DNA of 64,000 nt, from assembly GCA_943736015.1 (NCBI GenBank), contig OX031069.1, positions 39,280,728-39,344,727 on the forward strand, given 5' to 3'. Below are positions 37,570 to 51,890 of this stretch, in pieces. A program made the translations under genes and the position numbers. Source of the stretch: Tridacna crocea (taxonomy: Eukaryota > Mollusca > Bivalvia > Cardiida > Cardiidae). Below the pieces are notes generated by a model. That model had not been told where the DNA came from. It did not search any database and saw nothing but the letters and a program-made list of their open reading frames with translations. Within the stretch, counting starts at the first letter, position 1. Every line of letters starts with the position of its first letter.

Positions 37570-38192
37570 CTCTGCCTTTTTCCCAATATCAAAGTTATGC
37601 TCCAGACTGTAAACCCAAGGTTCTATGGTTCAATTGCCCGGCTAATCTAACATCCTTTTCCTAGACTGATTGCTCAGTTGATGAAGTATGATGCCTAAAG
37701 CTGGGAGTTTTCAGGTTCGGTTCCCCAGCTGTAACGATTGTTTTCTAGGTTTCTTGACATTCATTGAGACAAATTCATTAATTTCTCTTCGCTCACATTT
37801 TTCACGAAACCAGTTATGTAGGGAAGCAACCATATTAGGTTGGAGTTATGTGCAAAGTACTGGTAAATAAAATATCAGCACTGCATGGATAGGTGTACAT
37901 GACGCCCTGATTTAACTGATATGGCTGAAATAATACAATTTCAACTCTATGTATCCGAACATCGTCAATCCATTTAAACTCAGGCAAGAGACAACTATAT
38001 TTTCCTTTTCCAATTCTTAGTTCGGCAATTTTTTTTCCAAGTATTGATTATAAAGTCATTGCAAGAAGGTTTTACTCTCTCTCCCTCTCACCCCTGCTCG
38101 CCCCATCCCTCTCTCTCTTTTAGCAGACTACTGTTTTAATGTTCATGACGTTGAATATGTGAGAAAGAAGGTAAATGATATAATATTGTGTT

Positions 38193-38482
38193 GAGCACTC
38201 AATAGAGAAACTATAAAGGACTTGAGAATAGGAGGTCGCTGGTTTGATACCCGGCTCGCCCAATTTTTTCCAAGCATTGCTTACAGTCATGTCTTATGAA
38301 TCATTCCCCTCTCAACGTTGAACATTGTTTTGACGATAGGTATGTGGGAAAGCAGCCAGTGGCTTGGAAAAAATATTGTACGTAATACCAGGAAAAGAAA
38401 TTACAGCAAAGAATAGATAGGTGCACTGCCCACCGAAATATAAACTGAAATAATGTTTAACACTTCAATCAATCAATGAATC
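38193..38482 (+). mobile_element. Full-length SINE module of U6
   Basis: Variant shared by U6-U9: GCACTCAATAGAGAAACTAT head start, GATACCCGGCTCGCCC and GTTGAACATTG. Confidence 0.8.
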
Positions 38483-39018
38483 AAAACAACACAATTATGA
38501 TATGGAGAATCTTACGTGAACGTTTATGAATTATTTTCAATAAACAATTTCCTCTTGATCATAAAATGGGAACCTTGGCTTTTTGGCATTCTTAAGGTAA
38601 ATATGTAAAGTTCATATGTCATTCAAAGTGGTCGTATGTAGAAATGCACAGGGTGATTACATAATTTCGTAAGATCTTGCCAAGATGTCTCAATTGTGCC
38701 AATTAAAATATTTATATTCCATTTTAAAAAGGCATGATGAAGAATTCTACATGGTTCTTCATCTACATATTCATCAAAACAGATGACATCCAAAATTACG
38801 TACCGAGGGAGCATCATACCAACTGAGAAAAGGTCAATTATATATCCTGGGGAGGATATGAAAAAAGGAAGCTATACTTACTGTAGAAAGTACATCTTTT
38901 GGAGGAAAAGGATTAACATCATAGTCCGACAATAAAGTCCTATAAACGTGAGAAACACAACAAGGAGACCACAGCTGCAATATCAATAAAACAAAAAGAG
39001 ATGGATGAATGGTTGATT

Positions 39019-39463
39019 GGACGGATGAATAGATGGATGGATGAATGGATGGATGGACCTGTGGATTGATAGAGAAACAGAGAGAAGTTTGCAGGTAGAA
39101 CAAAGAAATAAAGGGAGACTAGTAGGGAGACAGAACGTGAGAAAATGATGAAAGATAGATAGTGAGACAGAAGATGGTGGAAAGAAGTTGGTGGAATAGT
39201 GAGAGACAGAAACAGAGATAGAGAGATTGTGTGAAAGGTGGCAGTAAGATAAAAAATAGAAAGAGAGGAGAGATATACAAAAAAGAGGGAAAGCAATGGG
39301 AAGGGATAGAGAGAAAAGAGATAAAGCGGGCGACAGGGAGAAAGAGAGACAAGAAGAGGGATCGAGAGCTACAGCAAGAGACTGTAAATGAAAAACAGTA
39401 GAGGGAAAGATAAGAAGGAGGAGTGGAGAGTAAGACAAAGAGTTCCGAAATGTATATAGAGTG

Positions 39464-39506
<43 letters not shown>

Positions 39507-39648
39507 GTGAGTGAAAGAAATAGACAGACAAAGATTGAGAGACAGAGGTGAAAAGAGACAAAAATAGCGAAACGAGAGACAGAGAGAGACAGAGACACAG
39601 AGAGTGAAAGACCGAAGTGAAAGAGAGTGGTTACAGAAAAATGAGGGT
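39019..39648 (+). repeat. Purine-rich tract of U6
   Basis: GA-rich tract. (GGAT)n is expanded with AGAT and GAAT interruptions. It contains a long (GA)n run near 39467-39503, the longest pure GA run noticed at this site, followed by GTGAGTGAGTG. It shares GGTGGAAAGAAGTTGGTGG with U7. Confidence 0.85.
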
Positions 39649-39658
39649 GAATACATAT

Positions 39659-41548
39659 TTAAGACCCTATAGACTGAGGGTTAAACTTATGAAGAAGAAG
39701 TAGGGGCCAAAGCATTATCAATGAAATCACATTGCAGGCATTGGTGCGTCATCGGAGGGTACATCCAATTAAATTAGTTTGAAATATGAAGGAAGCAGAT
39801 AGAACAAGTTAATCGACTTGAGCTAAAAAACTAGTGAGGTCATAGTCGTAAATACTAAGGATATATTTCTCGAACTGAGAGAATATATGATCTACCATAG
39901 ATACATGCTTATGACATTATGTTGAAGTAATAGAAGAGACATTCTTTCAAGGTTTGAGGGAACATCGAACTCAGAAGGAACCAAAAGAACGTCTTGCTGA
40001 CTGTCGGTGCAGGGTAACAGCTTGGGAGTAAAATCTCTGAAAGGAAATAGGTTTATAGCTTAATGATGCATCTCACATCGAATGGCTTCTGTTCCTAAAA
40101 GAACATAAAAAAAGCCTCTTGAAGTAAGCAATGGACAGAGAACACATCTTCGGACTGTGGGTACATCAAGTGAGCAAGGGATGCAGTGTAATTTGGAAAC
40201 TAGTAACTTTTAAGTTAGAAAACAACTTTAGGACATTATAATGTATCTGAGTGACTTAGGTTTAGCTCATAGACTAGGGTTTCTCAACGCTAAATGAGGT
40301 TCAACGCTCTGACTAATATTAGCACACTGGAAGAAAAGTTATTATTCCGACTCTCTGTAAACTTACACCTAACAGATTGAGGGTACATATCAGATTAAGA
40401 GTGTATAGGCAAACTGTACAATCGTTAACTTTTGAGCGAGGCCAGTGGTTCAGGGCCTAGGGGTACATTCAAATGACTGTAGGTACGATTTCAAAGATGT
40501 GTAAGACGACATGGGGAAACATTCCACGAACTGAGGATACAATCTCAGGGACTCAATATGCTTGTAACTGTCTGAGGGTAGGTTTTGGGCGCTGTAGGTA
40601 TGAAATCGCCAATTGTAGGTACAGGCTTAGGAAATACTGCAGTCACAGAAAGGTGGAAATACAGTTTCTGGGCCTATTTAAAAGCAATAATAAGCGATAT
40701 AGAGCTCGACGCTGAAGGTGTAAAACTCAATCAAACAAATAGCAGACCTATTTTTGGGACTGAAGGAACATCTCTTGAACTGAAGGTTAAACAAGCAGAT
40801 TCAAGGGGGCTAATCCACGACATTTGGTTTATTTCGAAGTAAAAACAAGTGTCTGAATCTTCAATTACATTTGACAGACCGACGATACATTTTACAGAAA
40901 GACACATACTAAGGTCCAAAAAGTGCTTAAGAAAAAGGATCTGGTTGATTTTCAAGCGTTTGTTGACTCCTCTCATGGGCTAACGGTTCATCACATGAAT
41001 TAGGAGTACATACTCGGATTGGGTAAAATGAGACTAAAGACGATGGTAAGGACTAATGGGCAAGTATTGCGGACAAAATGTATTTCTCCCGATGTGAAAA
41101 TACAACCTGTGGATTGAGGATACAATCAAGACTGAGAAGACTATGTTTTACGGAAATGACGACAGGGTTTCTTCTAATCTCTGCGCTTATTATCCTTCCA
41201 ACGAAGTCAGAAACAGAAAGCAAGTGCCAATCGTAACAATATTGTGCGAAGTACTGGTAAAAGAAGGTAAGGATCTCCCTCCAAATAGCTTTCAACATTT
41301 TATTGGATCCAAAAATGTCCAGAAAATATCGAGCGCCTCAAAATGAATTTCTGCACATTTCTAAACACACGACCACAAAAACTTAGTGTTCACACATTTT
41401 GTTTTTTCCATCATTGTTCTTTACAAACAGTCACAAGCTCTTCTCGCACATAACAACAGACTGTAAATATATCTCCCAATTTGAAAGTAAAACCAGTGGA
41501 CTGAGAATACAATATCTTAGACTGAGAATATTGGTATGTTCTATAGAA
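39659..41548 (+). repeat. Decayed minisatellite block of U6
   Basis: Full-length form. It reads TCTGAATCTTCAATTAC near 40852, as U9 does, and not the shortened form of U7 and U8. Confidence 0.75.
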
Positions 41549-44500
41549 TTGATAACAATTATTGCGACAGGGTTTATTCATATCTCAACGCTCAAAATTG
41601 TTTCGACGAAGTTATGCGAGGAAAGCAGCCAGTGCCAAAAGAAAATCTCTCTCCCCTTTTCTCTCGCTCTCGCAGGTCGTCTTGCCCAGTTGCTTGATCG
41701 GTAAAGTGCACGCCTCAAACCCATACAGACGTAGGTTCGGTCCCCACAGTTCACCAATTTTTATCCGACTAACAATGGTATTCGATGTTGCAGGATTTAT
41801 TTTTTGCTTAATGCCGATCATTCTATCGACTGAAGTTCTTTTGAAATGCAGCCAGTGGTTGGAAAGACTGTTACAAGAGCACTTGCCGCGCCATTTAGAA
41901 GACATCAATTTAACACAACGCTGAAAGAAAACACGCTAACAAAAAATTCTGGCTCCGCTACAACATCCAGCACTATCAACGTAATCATGATCATCATCCA
42001 AGCAACTATTATATAGCTTTACAACTGCTATAAACAAAAAAGTTTTGCTCACTACTATTCATGTTCACTTTCCAACATTGTTAAAAAAAATCAGGAAAAC
42101 ATCTTTGTTCTACATTCTGGGCTTCAAATCTATACAGTCGAAGGATCTGTTCCCAAGCTTTTCTTTTATAATGCAGCCAGTGGTTGGAAAGACTGTTACA
42201 AGAGCACTGGCCGCGCCATTTACAAGACATCAGCGCTAAAAGAAATCACGCCAACAAAAATTCTGACACTGCTACGACATCGAACACTATCAACTTAATC
42301 ATAATCATCATCAGAGCAATTATTAAATAGCTTCACATCTGCTGTAAACAAAAAATGTTTTTCTCACTACTATTTAAGTTCACTTTTCAACATTGTTATA
42401 AAATATCAAGAAACCATCCTTGTTTTACATTCATATCACTTCCATTTTTTATCTCGAGTTCAAGCTTCTCCACAGTATTTCCAATACCTAGTCCACAGCT
42501 TTTTCAGGTTTATTTTCTTTTTAATCCTCAAGTTTTAATTCTTTCGCCCCCCGCCCAAAAAAAAATCAGTAAACAACAATAAACTATAAAATTATCATTT
42601 CCACTCCTTCCATAATACGATGACAGGCTTTGGGATATGATACCAGTATTTCCTACCATTACAGTAAGGTCTTTCTTTCCAAGCAAACATGACGCATTAA
42701 CACGTTTTTCGTTTACCTTATCAATGGCCCCTTTAGGATTCGATCGATTTCACAAGTAGACTTCAGCAACATACTTCTTTTCTTTTGATCACTTCTTTAC
42801 AAAACCAAATTGTGTCAAGGATTCCTAAACAGGAGATATCCTCGACTCCTTTCAAGTAGGTTTTATTTCCTTCTATTCACTAAACACTTATACATCACTT
42901 TTCTTTACAAAAAGTTATATTTTCTTCTTGCACATAACAACCCTCCAGGAATTAAGTAATCATTTCAAAAACAAATACTCTGTTTCTCTGTCTCTCTGTC
43001 TCTCTGCCAACATCACTAAAAACAATGGCAAAGTATCCAATGGTTCTATAGTTTGATTCCACGGCTAATCTAATTCCCAGGATTGTATAAGTTCATTGTA
43101 ACGGGGTTCATTCTTCTTCCACCGTTGACCTATGTTCAAGTAATCTACGTTTGAAAACAAACAATGGCTTGGGAAAGGTTAAAAGCAAAGTGCCGGTAAA
43201 ATAAACTCCAATATCGCAAATATAAGTGCGTGCGACTTAATTCGAATTATGTTTCAGTCGTCAGATCGGGCCCATAACTTTCATTTTTGTTTAAATGGCT
43301 CCCTTTAAGATCTGATCAATTACAAAAGAAACTTCATCAACATAATTCTCAGCACTGTTGCTCAGCTGATGACGTAAAAGGCCTGAAAATTAGGCTTCAT
43401 AGGTTCGATTCTCCAGCTTTTGGATTTTCTATCCGAGGATTAATGACAGATATTGCGACGAAATTCGTGAATTTCTCGTCGCTCACATTTTCTTTCTTTC
43501 TGCATTTCACAACACATCTGAACATTATTTTTCGAAATAAAACATTATTTCTTCTCGCATATGACCCTCTAGAAAAATTGTACCATTTCAAAATAAGATT
43601 CTCTCTCGCTCTCTCTCGCAAAAAACAACCATTCAGAAGTGAAGTATACATTTCAAAATCAAATGCTCTCTCCCTCTCTCTCTCTCTCTCTCATTCTCTG
43701 CCTTTTTCCCAATATCAAAGCTATGCTCCAGACTGTAAACCCAAGGTTCTATGGTTCAATTGCCCGGCTAATCTAACATCCTTTTCCTAGACTGATTGCT
43801 CAGTTGATGAAGTATGATGCCTAAAGCTGGGAGTTTTCAGGTTCGGTTCCCCAGCTGTAACGATTGTTTTCTAGGTTTCTTGACATTCATTGAGACAAAT
43901 TCATTAATTTCTCTTCGTTCACATTTTTCACGAAACCAGTTATGTAGGGAAGCAACCATATCAGGTTGGAGTTATGTGCAAAGTACTGGTAAATAAAATA
44001 TCAGCACTGCATGGATAGGTGTACATGACGCCCTGATATAACTGATATGACTGAAATAATACACTTTCAACTCTATGTATCCGAACATCGTCAATCCATT
44101 TAAACTCAGGCAAGAGACAACTATATTTTCCTTTGTAATTTTATTTAGGGCTATAAATTATACGTGGACAAATAATCAGATATGACTCTTGAAGTAGTGG
44201 CGCATACACGGCATAAAACCAGCATTCTTTCCTGCTTAAAACAATTATTCCAATAGTTTTCATTTCTAAGATCATGCTGAAATCATCTTTGTGACGTTTA
44301 TTAAATCTTCAATTGATAAAACAATGCCAAGATCGGTATCTCAGTCGGCAATCTACGTGACTTGAGTACAGGTTATTGCTGGTTCCAATTCTTAGTTCGG
44401 CAATTTTTTTTCCAAGTATTGATTATAAAGTCATTGCAAGAAGATTTTACTCTCTCTCCCTCTCCTCCCCCCTCCTCGCTCCGTCCCTCTCTCTCTCTCT

Positions 44501-44587
44501 CTCTCCCTCTCTCTCTTTTTCTCTGCTACTGTTTTAATGTTTATGACGTTGAGTATGTGAGAAAGAAGGTAAATGATATATTGTGTT

Positions 44588-44878
44588 GAGCACTCAATAG
44601 AGAAACTATAAAGGACTTGAGAATAGGAGGTCGCTGATTTGATACCCGGCTCGCCCAATTTTTTTTCAAGCATTGCTTACAGTCATGTCTTATGAATCAT
44701 TCCCCTCTCAACGTTGAACATTGTTTTGACGATAGGTATGTGGGAAAGCAGCCAGTGGCTTGGAAAAAATATTGTACGTAATACCAGGAAAAGAAATTAC
44801 AGCAAAGAATAGATAGGTGCACTGCCCACCGAAATATAAACTGAAATAATGTTTAACACTTCAATCAATCAATGAATC
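44588..44878 (+). mobile_element. Full-length SINE module of U7
   Basis: Nearly identical to the U6, U8 and U9 copies. Confidence 0.8.
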
Positions 44879-45414
44879 AAAACAGCACAATTATGATATG
44901 GAGAATCTTACGTGAACGTTTATGAATTATTTTCAATAAACAATTTCCTCTTGATCATAAAATGGGAACCTTGGCTTTTTGGCATTCTTAAGGTAAATAT
45001 GTAAAGTTCATATGTCATTCAAAGTGGTCGTATGTAGAAATGAACAGGGTGATTACATAATTTCGTAAGATCTTGCCAAGATGTCTCAATTGTGCCAATT
45101 AAAATATTTATATTCCATTTTAAAAAGGCATGATGAAGAATTCTACATGGTTCTTCATCTACATATTCATCAAAGCAGATGACATCCAAAATTACGTACC
45201 GGGGGTGCATCATATCAACTGAGAAAAGGTCAATTATATATCCTGGGGAGGATATGAAAAAAGGAAGCTATACTTTTTGTAGAAAATACATCTTTTGGAG
45301 GAAAAGGATTAACATCATAGTCCGACAATAAAGTCCTATAAACGTGAGAAACACAACAAGGAGACCACAGCTGCAATATCAAGTAAACAAAAAGAGATGG
45401 ATGAATGGTTGATT

Positions 45415-45847
45415 GGACGGATGAATGGATGGATGGATGGACCTGTGGATTGATAGAGAAACAGAGAGAAGTTTGCAGGTAGAACAAAGAAATAAAGGGA
45501 GACTAGTAGGGAGACAGAACGTGAGAAAATGATGAAAGATAGATAGTGAGACAGAAGATGGTGGAAAGAAGTTGGTGGAATAGTGAGAGACAGAAACAGA
45601 GATAGAGAGATTGTGTGAAAGGTGGCAGTAAGATAAAAAATAGAAAGAGAGGAGAGATATACAAAAAAGAGGGAAAGCAATGGGAAGGGATAGAGAGAAA
45701 AGAGATAAAGCGGGCGACAGGGAGAAAGAGAGACAAGAAGAGGGATAGAGAGCTACAGCAAGAGACTGTAAGTGAAAAACAGTAGAGGGAAAGATAAGAA
45801 GGAGGAGTGGAGAGTAAGACAAAGAGTTCCGAAATGGATAGAGAGTG

Positions 45848-45884
<37 letters not shown>

Positions 45885-46022
45885 GTGAAAGAAATAGACA
45901 GACAAAGATTGAGAGACAGAGGTGAAAAGAGACAAAAATAGCGAAACGAGAGACAGAGAGAGACAGAGACACAGAGAGTGAAAGACCGAAGTGAAAGAGA
46001 GTGGTTACAGAAAAATGAGGGT
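45415..46022 (+). repeat. Purine-rich tract of U7
   Basis: GA-rich tract with GGTGGAAAGAAGTTGGTGG as in U6. U8 and U9 have GGTAATAAGAAGATGGTGG at the same place. Confidence 0.85.
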
Positions 46023-46031
46023 GAATACATA

Positions 46032-47942
46032 TTTAAGACCCTATACACTGAGGGTTAAACTTATGAAGAAGAAGTAGGGGCCAAAGCATTATCAATGAAA
46101 TCACATTGCAGGCATTGGTGCGTCATCGGAGGGTACATTCAATTAAATTAGTTTGAAATATGAAGGAAGCAGATAGAACAAGTTAATCGACTTGAGCTAA
46201 AAAACTAGTGAGGTCATAGTCGTAAATACTAAGGATATATTTGTCGAACTGAGAGAATATGTGATCTACCATAGATACATGCTTATGACATTATGTTGAA
46301 GTAATAGAAGAGACATTCTTTCAAGGTTTGAGGGAACATCGAACTCAGAATGTATTTCTGCGTCAGAGAAAGTAGAAGGAACCAAAAGAACGTCTTGCTG
46401 ACTGGCGGTGCAGGGTAACAGCTTGGGAGTAAAATCTCTGAAAGGAAACAGGTTTATAGCTTAATGATACATCTCACATCGAATGCCTTCCATTCCTAAA
46501 AGAACATAAAAAAAGCCTCTTGAAGTAAGCAATGGACAGAGGACACATCTTCGGACTGTGGGTACATCAAGTGAGCAAGGGATGCAGTGTAATTTGGAAA
46601 CTGGTAAATTTTAAGTTAGAACACAACTTTAGGACATTATGGTGTATCCGAGTGACTCAGGTTTATCTCATAGACTAGGGTTTCTCAACGCTAAATGAGG
46701 TTCAACGCTCTGACTAATATTCGCACACTGGAAGAAAAGTTATTATTCCGACTCTCTGTAAACTTACACCTAACAGATTGAGGGTACATATCAGATTAAG
46801 AGTGTATAGGCAAACTGTACAATCGTTAACTTTTGAGCGAGGCCAGTGGTTCAGGGCCTAGGGGTACATTCAAATGACTGTAGGTACGATTTCAAAGACG
46901 TGTAAGACGACATGGGGAAACATTCCACGAACTAAGGATACAATCTCAGGGACTCAATATGCTTGTAACTGTCTGAGGGTAGGTTTTGGGCGCTGTGGGT
47001 ATGAAATCGCCAATTGTAGGTACAGGCTTAGGAAATACTGCAGTCACAGAAAGGTGGAAATACAGTTTCAGGGCCTATTTAAAAGCAATAATAAGCGATA
47101 TAGAACTCGACGCTGAAGGTGTAAGACTCAATCAAACAAATAGCAGACCTATTTTTGGGACTGAAGGAACATCTCTTGAACTGAAGGTAAAACAAGCAGA
47201 TTCAAGGGGGCTAATCCACGACATTTGGTTTATTTCGAAGTAAAAACAAGTGTCTGAATAATTACATTTGACAGACCGACGATACATTTTACAGAAAGAC
47301 ACATACTAAGGTCCAAAAAGTGCTTAAGAAAAAGGATCTGGTTGATTTTCAAGCGTTTGTTGACTCCTCTCATGGGCTAACGGTTCATCACATGAATTAG
47401 GAGTACATACTCGGATTGGGTAAAATGAGACTAAAGACGATGGTAAGGACTAATGGGCAAGTATTGCGGACAAAATGTATTTCTCCCGATGTGAAAATAC
47501 CTGTGGATTGAGGATACAATCAAGACTGAGAAGACTATGTTTTACGGAAATGACGACAGGGTTTCTTCTAATCTCTGCGCTTATTATCCTTCCAACGAAG
47601 TCAGAAATAGAAAGCAAGTGCCAATCGTAACAATATTGTGCGAAGTACTGGTAAAAGAAGGTAAGGATCTCCCTCCAAATAGCTTTCAACATTTTATTGG
47701 ATCCAAAAATGTCCAGAAAATATCGAGCGCCTCAAAATGAATTTCTGCACATTTCTAAACACACGACCACAAAAACTTAGTGTTCACACATTTTGTTTTT
47801 TCCATCATTGTTTTTTACAAACAGTCACAAGCTCTTCTCGCACATAACAACAGACTGAAAATATATCTCCCAATTTGAAAGTAAAACCAGTGGACTGAGA
47901 ATACAATATCTTAGACTGAGAATATTGGTATGTTCTATAGAA
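46032..47942 (+). repeat. Decayed minisatellite block of U7
   Basis: Full-length form. It has the short variant TCTGAATAATTACATTTG near 47253, shared only with U8. Confidence 0.75.
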
Positions 47943-48559
47943 TTGATAACAATTATTGCGACAGGGTTTATTCATATCTCAGCGCTCAAAATTGTTTCGA
48001 CGAAGTTATGCGAGGAAAGCAGCCAGTGCCAAAAGAAAACAATAAGTAAACATGTGAAAATCAAATACACTCTTTCTCACTCTCTATCTCTCTCCCCTTT
48101 TCTCTCGCTCTCGCAGGTCGTCTTGCCCAGTTGCTTGATCGGTAAAGTGCACGGCTTCAAACCCATACAGACGTAGGTTCGGTCCCCACAGTTCACCAAT
48201 TTTTATCCGACTAACAATGGTATTCGATGCTGCAGGATTTATTTTTTGCTTAATGCCGATCATTCTATCGACTGAAGTTCTTTTGAAATGCAGCCAGTGG
48301 TTGGAAAGACTGTTACAAGAGCACTGGCCGCGCCATTTAGAAGACATCAATTTAACACAACGCTGAAAGAAAACACGCTAACAAAAAATTCTGGCTCCGC
48401 TACAACATCCAGCACTATCAACGTAATCATGATCATTAAATAGCTTTACAACTGCTATAAACAAAAAAGGTTTTGCTCACTACTATTCATGTTCACTTTC
48501 CAACATTGTTAAAAAAAAATCAGGAAAACATCTTTGTTCTACATTCAGGGCTTCAAATC

Positions 48560-48626
48560 TAACAATGTTATTCGATGTTGCAGGATTAATGCCGATCATT
48601 CTATCGACTGAAGTTCTTTTGAAATG
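48560..48626 (+). repeat. Segment in U7 copied from the upstream SINE module
   Basis: Other late units have a tRNA-like head here, with GGTTCTGTTCCCAAGC (for example 61512 onwards). U7 instead reads CTAACAATGTTATTCGATGT and continues to CTGAAGTTCTTTTGAAATGC. That is the sequence at 48211-48293 of the same unit, less a 12-bp internal loss. The replacement ends where both modules share GCAGCCAGTGGTTGG. Confidence 0.85.
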
Positions 48627-50937
48627 CAGCCAGTGGTTGGAAAGACTGTTACAAGAACACTGGCTGCGCCATTTACAAGACATCAAGTTAACACAGCGCT
48701 ATAAGAAAACACGCCAACAAAAAATTCTGACACTGCTACGACATCGAACACTATCAACTTAATCATAATCATCATCAGAGCAATTATTAAATAGCTTCAC
48801 ATCTGCTGTAAACAAAAAATGTTTTCCTCACTACTATTTAAGTTCACTTTTCAACATTGTTAAAAAATATCAAGAAACCATCTTTGTTTTACATTCATAT
48901 CACTTCCATTTTTTATCTCGAGTTCAAGCTTCTCCACAGTATTTCCAATACCTAGTCCACAGCTTTTTCAGGTTTATTTTCTTTTTAATCCTCAAGTTTT
49001 AATTGTTTCGCCCCCCGCCCAAAAAAAGTCAGTAAACAACAATAAACTATAAAATTATCATTTCCACTCCTTCCATAATACGATGACAGGCTTTGGGATA
49101 TAATACCAGTATTTTCTACCATTACAGTAAGGTCTTTCTTTCCAAGCAAACATGACGCATTAACACGTTTTTCGTTTACCTTATCAATGGCCCCTTTAGG
49201 ATTCGATCGATTTCACAAGTAGACTTCAGCAACATACTTCTTTTCTTTTGATCACTTCTTTACAAAACCAAATTGTGTCAAGGATTCCTAAACAGGAGAT
49301 ATCCTCGACTCCTTTCAAGTAGGTTTTATTTCCTTCTATTCACTAAACACTTATACATCACTTTTCTTTACAAAAAGTTATATTTTCTTCTTGCACATAA
49401 CAACCCTCCAGGAATTAAGTAATCATTTCAAAAACAAATACTCTGTTTCTCTGTCTCTCTGTCTCTCTGCCAACATTACTAAAAACAATGGCAAAGTATC
49501 CAATGGTTCTATAGTTTGATTCCACGGCTAATCTAATTTTCAGGATTGTATAAGTTCATTGTAACGGGGTTCATTCTTCTTTCACCGTTGACCTATGTTC
49601 AAGTAATCTACGTTTGAAAACAAACAATGGCTTGGGAAAGGTTAAAAGCAAAGTGCCGGTAAAATAAACTCCAATATCGCAAATATAAGTGCGTGCGACT
49701 TAATTCGAATTATGTTTCAGTCGTCAGATCGGGCCCATAACTTCCATTTTTGTTTAAATGGCTCCCTTTAAGATCTGATCAATTACAAAAGAAACTTCAT
49801 CAACATAATTCTCAGCACTGTTGCTCAGTTGATGACGTAAAAGGCCTGAAAATTAGGCTTCATAGGTTCGATTCTCCAGCTTTTGGATTTTTTATCCAAG
49901 GATTAATGACAGATATTGCGACGAAATTCGTGAATTTCTCGTCGCTCACATTTTATTTCTTTCTGCATTTCACAACACATCTGAACATTATTTTTCGAAA
50001 TAAAACATTATTTCTTCTCGCATATGACCCTCTAGAAAAATAGTACCATTTCAAAATAAGATTCTCTCTCGCTCTCTCTCGCAAAAAACAACCATTCAGA
50101 AGTGAAGTATACATTTCAAAATCAAATGCTCTCTATCTCTCTCTCTCTCATTCTCTGCCTTTTTCCCAATATCAAAGTTATGCTCCAGACTGTAAACCCA
50201 AGGTTCTATGGTTCAATTGCCCGGCTAATCTAACATCCTTTTCCTAGACTGATTGCTCAGTTGATGAAGTATGATGCCTAAAGCTGGGAGTTTTCAGGTT
50301 CGGTTCCCCAGCTGTAACGATTGTTTTCTAGGTTTCTTGACATTCATTGAGACAAATTCATTAATTTCTCTTCGCTCACATTATTCACGAAACCAGTTAT
50401 GTAGGGAAGCAAACCATATTAGTTTGGAGTTATGTGCAAAGTACTGGTAAATAAAATATCAGCACTGCATGGATAGGTGTACATGACGCCCTGATATAAC
50501 TGATATGACTGAAATAATACACTTTCAACTCTATGTATCCGAACATCGTCAATCCATTTAAACTCAGGCAAGAGACAACTATATTTTCCTTTGTAATTTT
50601 ATTTAGGGCTATAAATTATACGTGGACAAATAATCAGATATGTCTCTTGAAGTAGTGGGGCATACACGGCATAAAACCAGCATTCTTTCCTGCTTAAAAC
50701 AATTATTCCAATAGTTTTCATTTCTAAGATCATGCTGAAATCATCTTTGTGACGTTTATTAAATCTTCAATTGATAAAACAATGCCAAGATCGGTATCTC
50801 AGTCGGCAATCTACGTGACTTGAGTACAGGTTATTGCTGGTTCCAATTCTTAGTTCGGCAATTTTTTTCCAAGTATTGATTATAAAGTCATTGCAAGACG
50901 ATTTTACTCTCTCTCCCTCTCCCCCCTCCTCGCTCCG

Positions 50938-50979
<42 letters not shown>

Positions 50980-51064
50980 CCTCTGTCTCTTTTTCTCTGC
51001 TACTGTTTTAATGTTTATGACGTTGAGTATGTGAGAAAGAAGGTAAATGATATAATACTGTGTT

Positions 51065-51354
51065 GAGCACTCAATAGAGAAACTATAAAGGACTTGAGAA
51101 TAGGAGGTCGCTGATTTGATACCCGGCTCGCCCAATTTTTTCCAAGCATTGCTTACAGTCATGTCTTATGAATCATTCCCCTCTCAACGTTGAACATTGT
51201 TTTGACGATAGGTATGTGGGAAAGCAGCCAGTGGCTTGGAAAAAATATTGTACGTAATACCAGGAAAAGAAATTACAGCAAAGAATAGATAGGTGCACTG
51301 CCCACCGAAATATAAACTGAAATAATGTTTAACACTTCAATCAATCAATGAATC
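51065..51354 (+). mobile_element. Full-length SINE module of U8
   Basis: Nearly identical to the U7 and U9 copies. Confidence 0.8.
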
Positions 51355-51890
51355 AAAACAGCACAATTATGATATGGAGAATCTTACGTGAACGTTTATG
51401 AATTATTTTCAATAAACAATTTCCTCTTGATCATAAAATGGGAACCTTGGCTTTTTGGCATTCTTAAGGTAAATATGTAAAGTTCATATGTCATTCAAAG
51501 TGGTCGTATGTAGAAATGCACAGGGTGATTACATAATTTCGTAAGATCTTGCCAAGATGTCTCAATTGTGCCAATTAAAATATTTATATTCCATTTTAAA
51601 AAGGCATGATGAAGAATTCTACATGGTTCTTCATCTACATATTCATCAAAACAGATGACATCCAAAATTACGTACCGAGGGAGCATCATATCAACTGAGA
51701 AAAGGTCAATTATATATCCTGGGGAGGATATGAAAAAAGGAAGCTATACATATTGTAGAAAATACATCTTTTGGAGGAAAAGGATTAACATCATAGTCCG
51801 ACAATAAAGTCCTATAAACGTGAGAAACACAACAAGGAGACCACAGCTGCAATATCAAGTAAACAAAAAGAGATGGATGAATGGTTGATT

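Larger units (their letters stand above)
37538..43665 (+). repeat. Macrosatellite unit U6
   Basis: Length 6128 bp. First unit of the nearly homogeneous group U6-U10. Full SINE at 38193-38482, purine tract at 39019-39648, minisatellite at 39659-41548. Private losses: about 250 bp near 38005-38012, removing the A-box half of one tRNA-like module; about 27 bp near 39980 between AGAA repeats; the leader and part of the (TC)n near 41645; and 9 bp near 42233. From U6 on, the second SINE body follows a second tRNA-like head. Confidence 0.85.
43666..50128 (+). repeat. Macrosatellite unit U7
   Basis: Length 6463 bp. Full SINE at 44588-44878, purine tract at 45415-46022, minisatellite at 46032-47942. 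The tRNA-like head before the second SINE body is replaced at 48560-48626 by sequence copied from the first module about 350 bp upstream. A short deletion near 48432 removes part of the region after the first SINE body. Confidence 0.88.
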
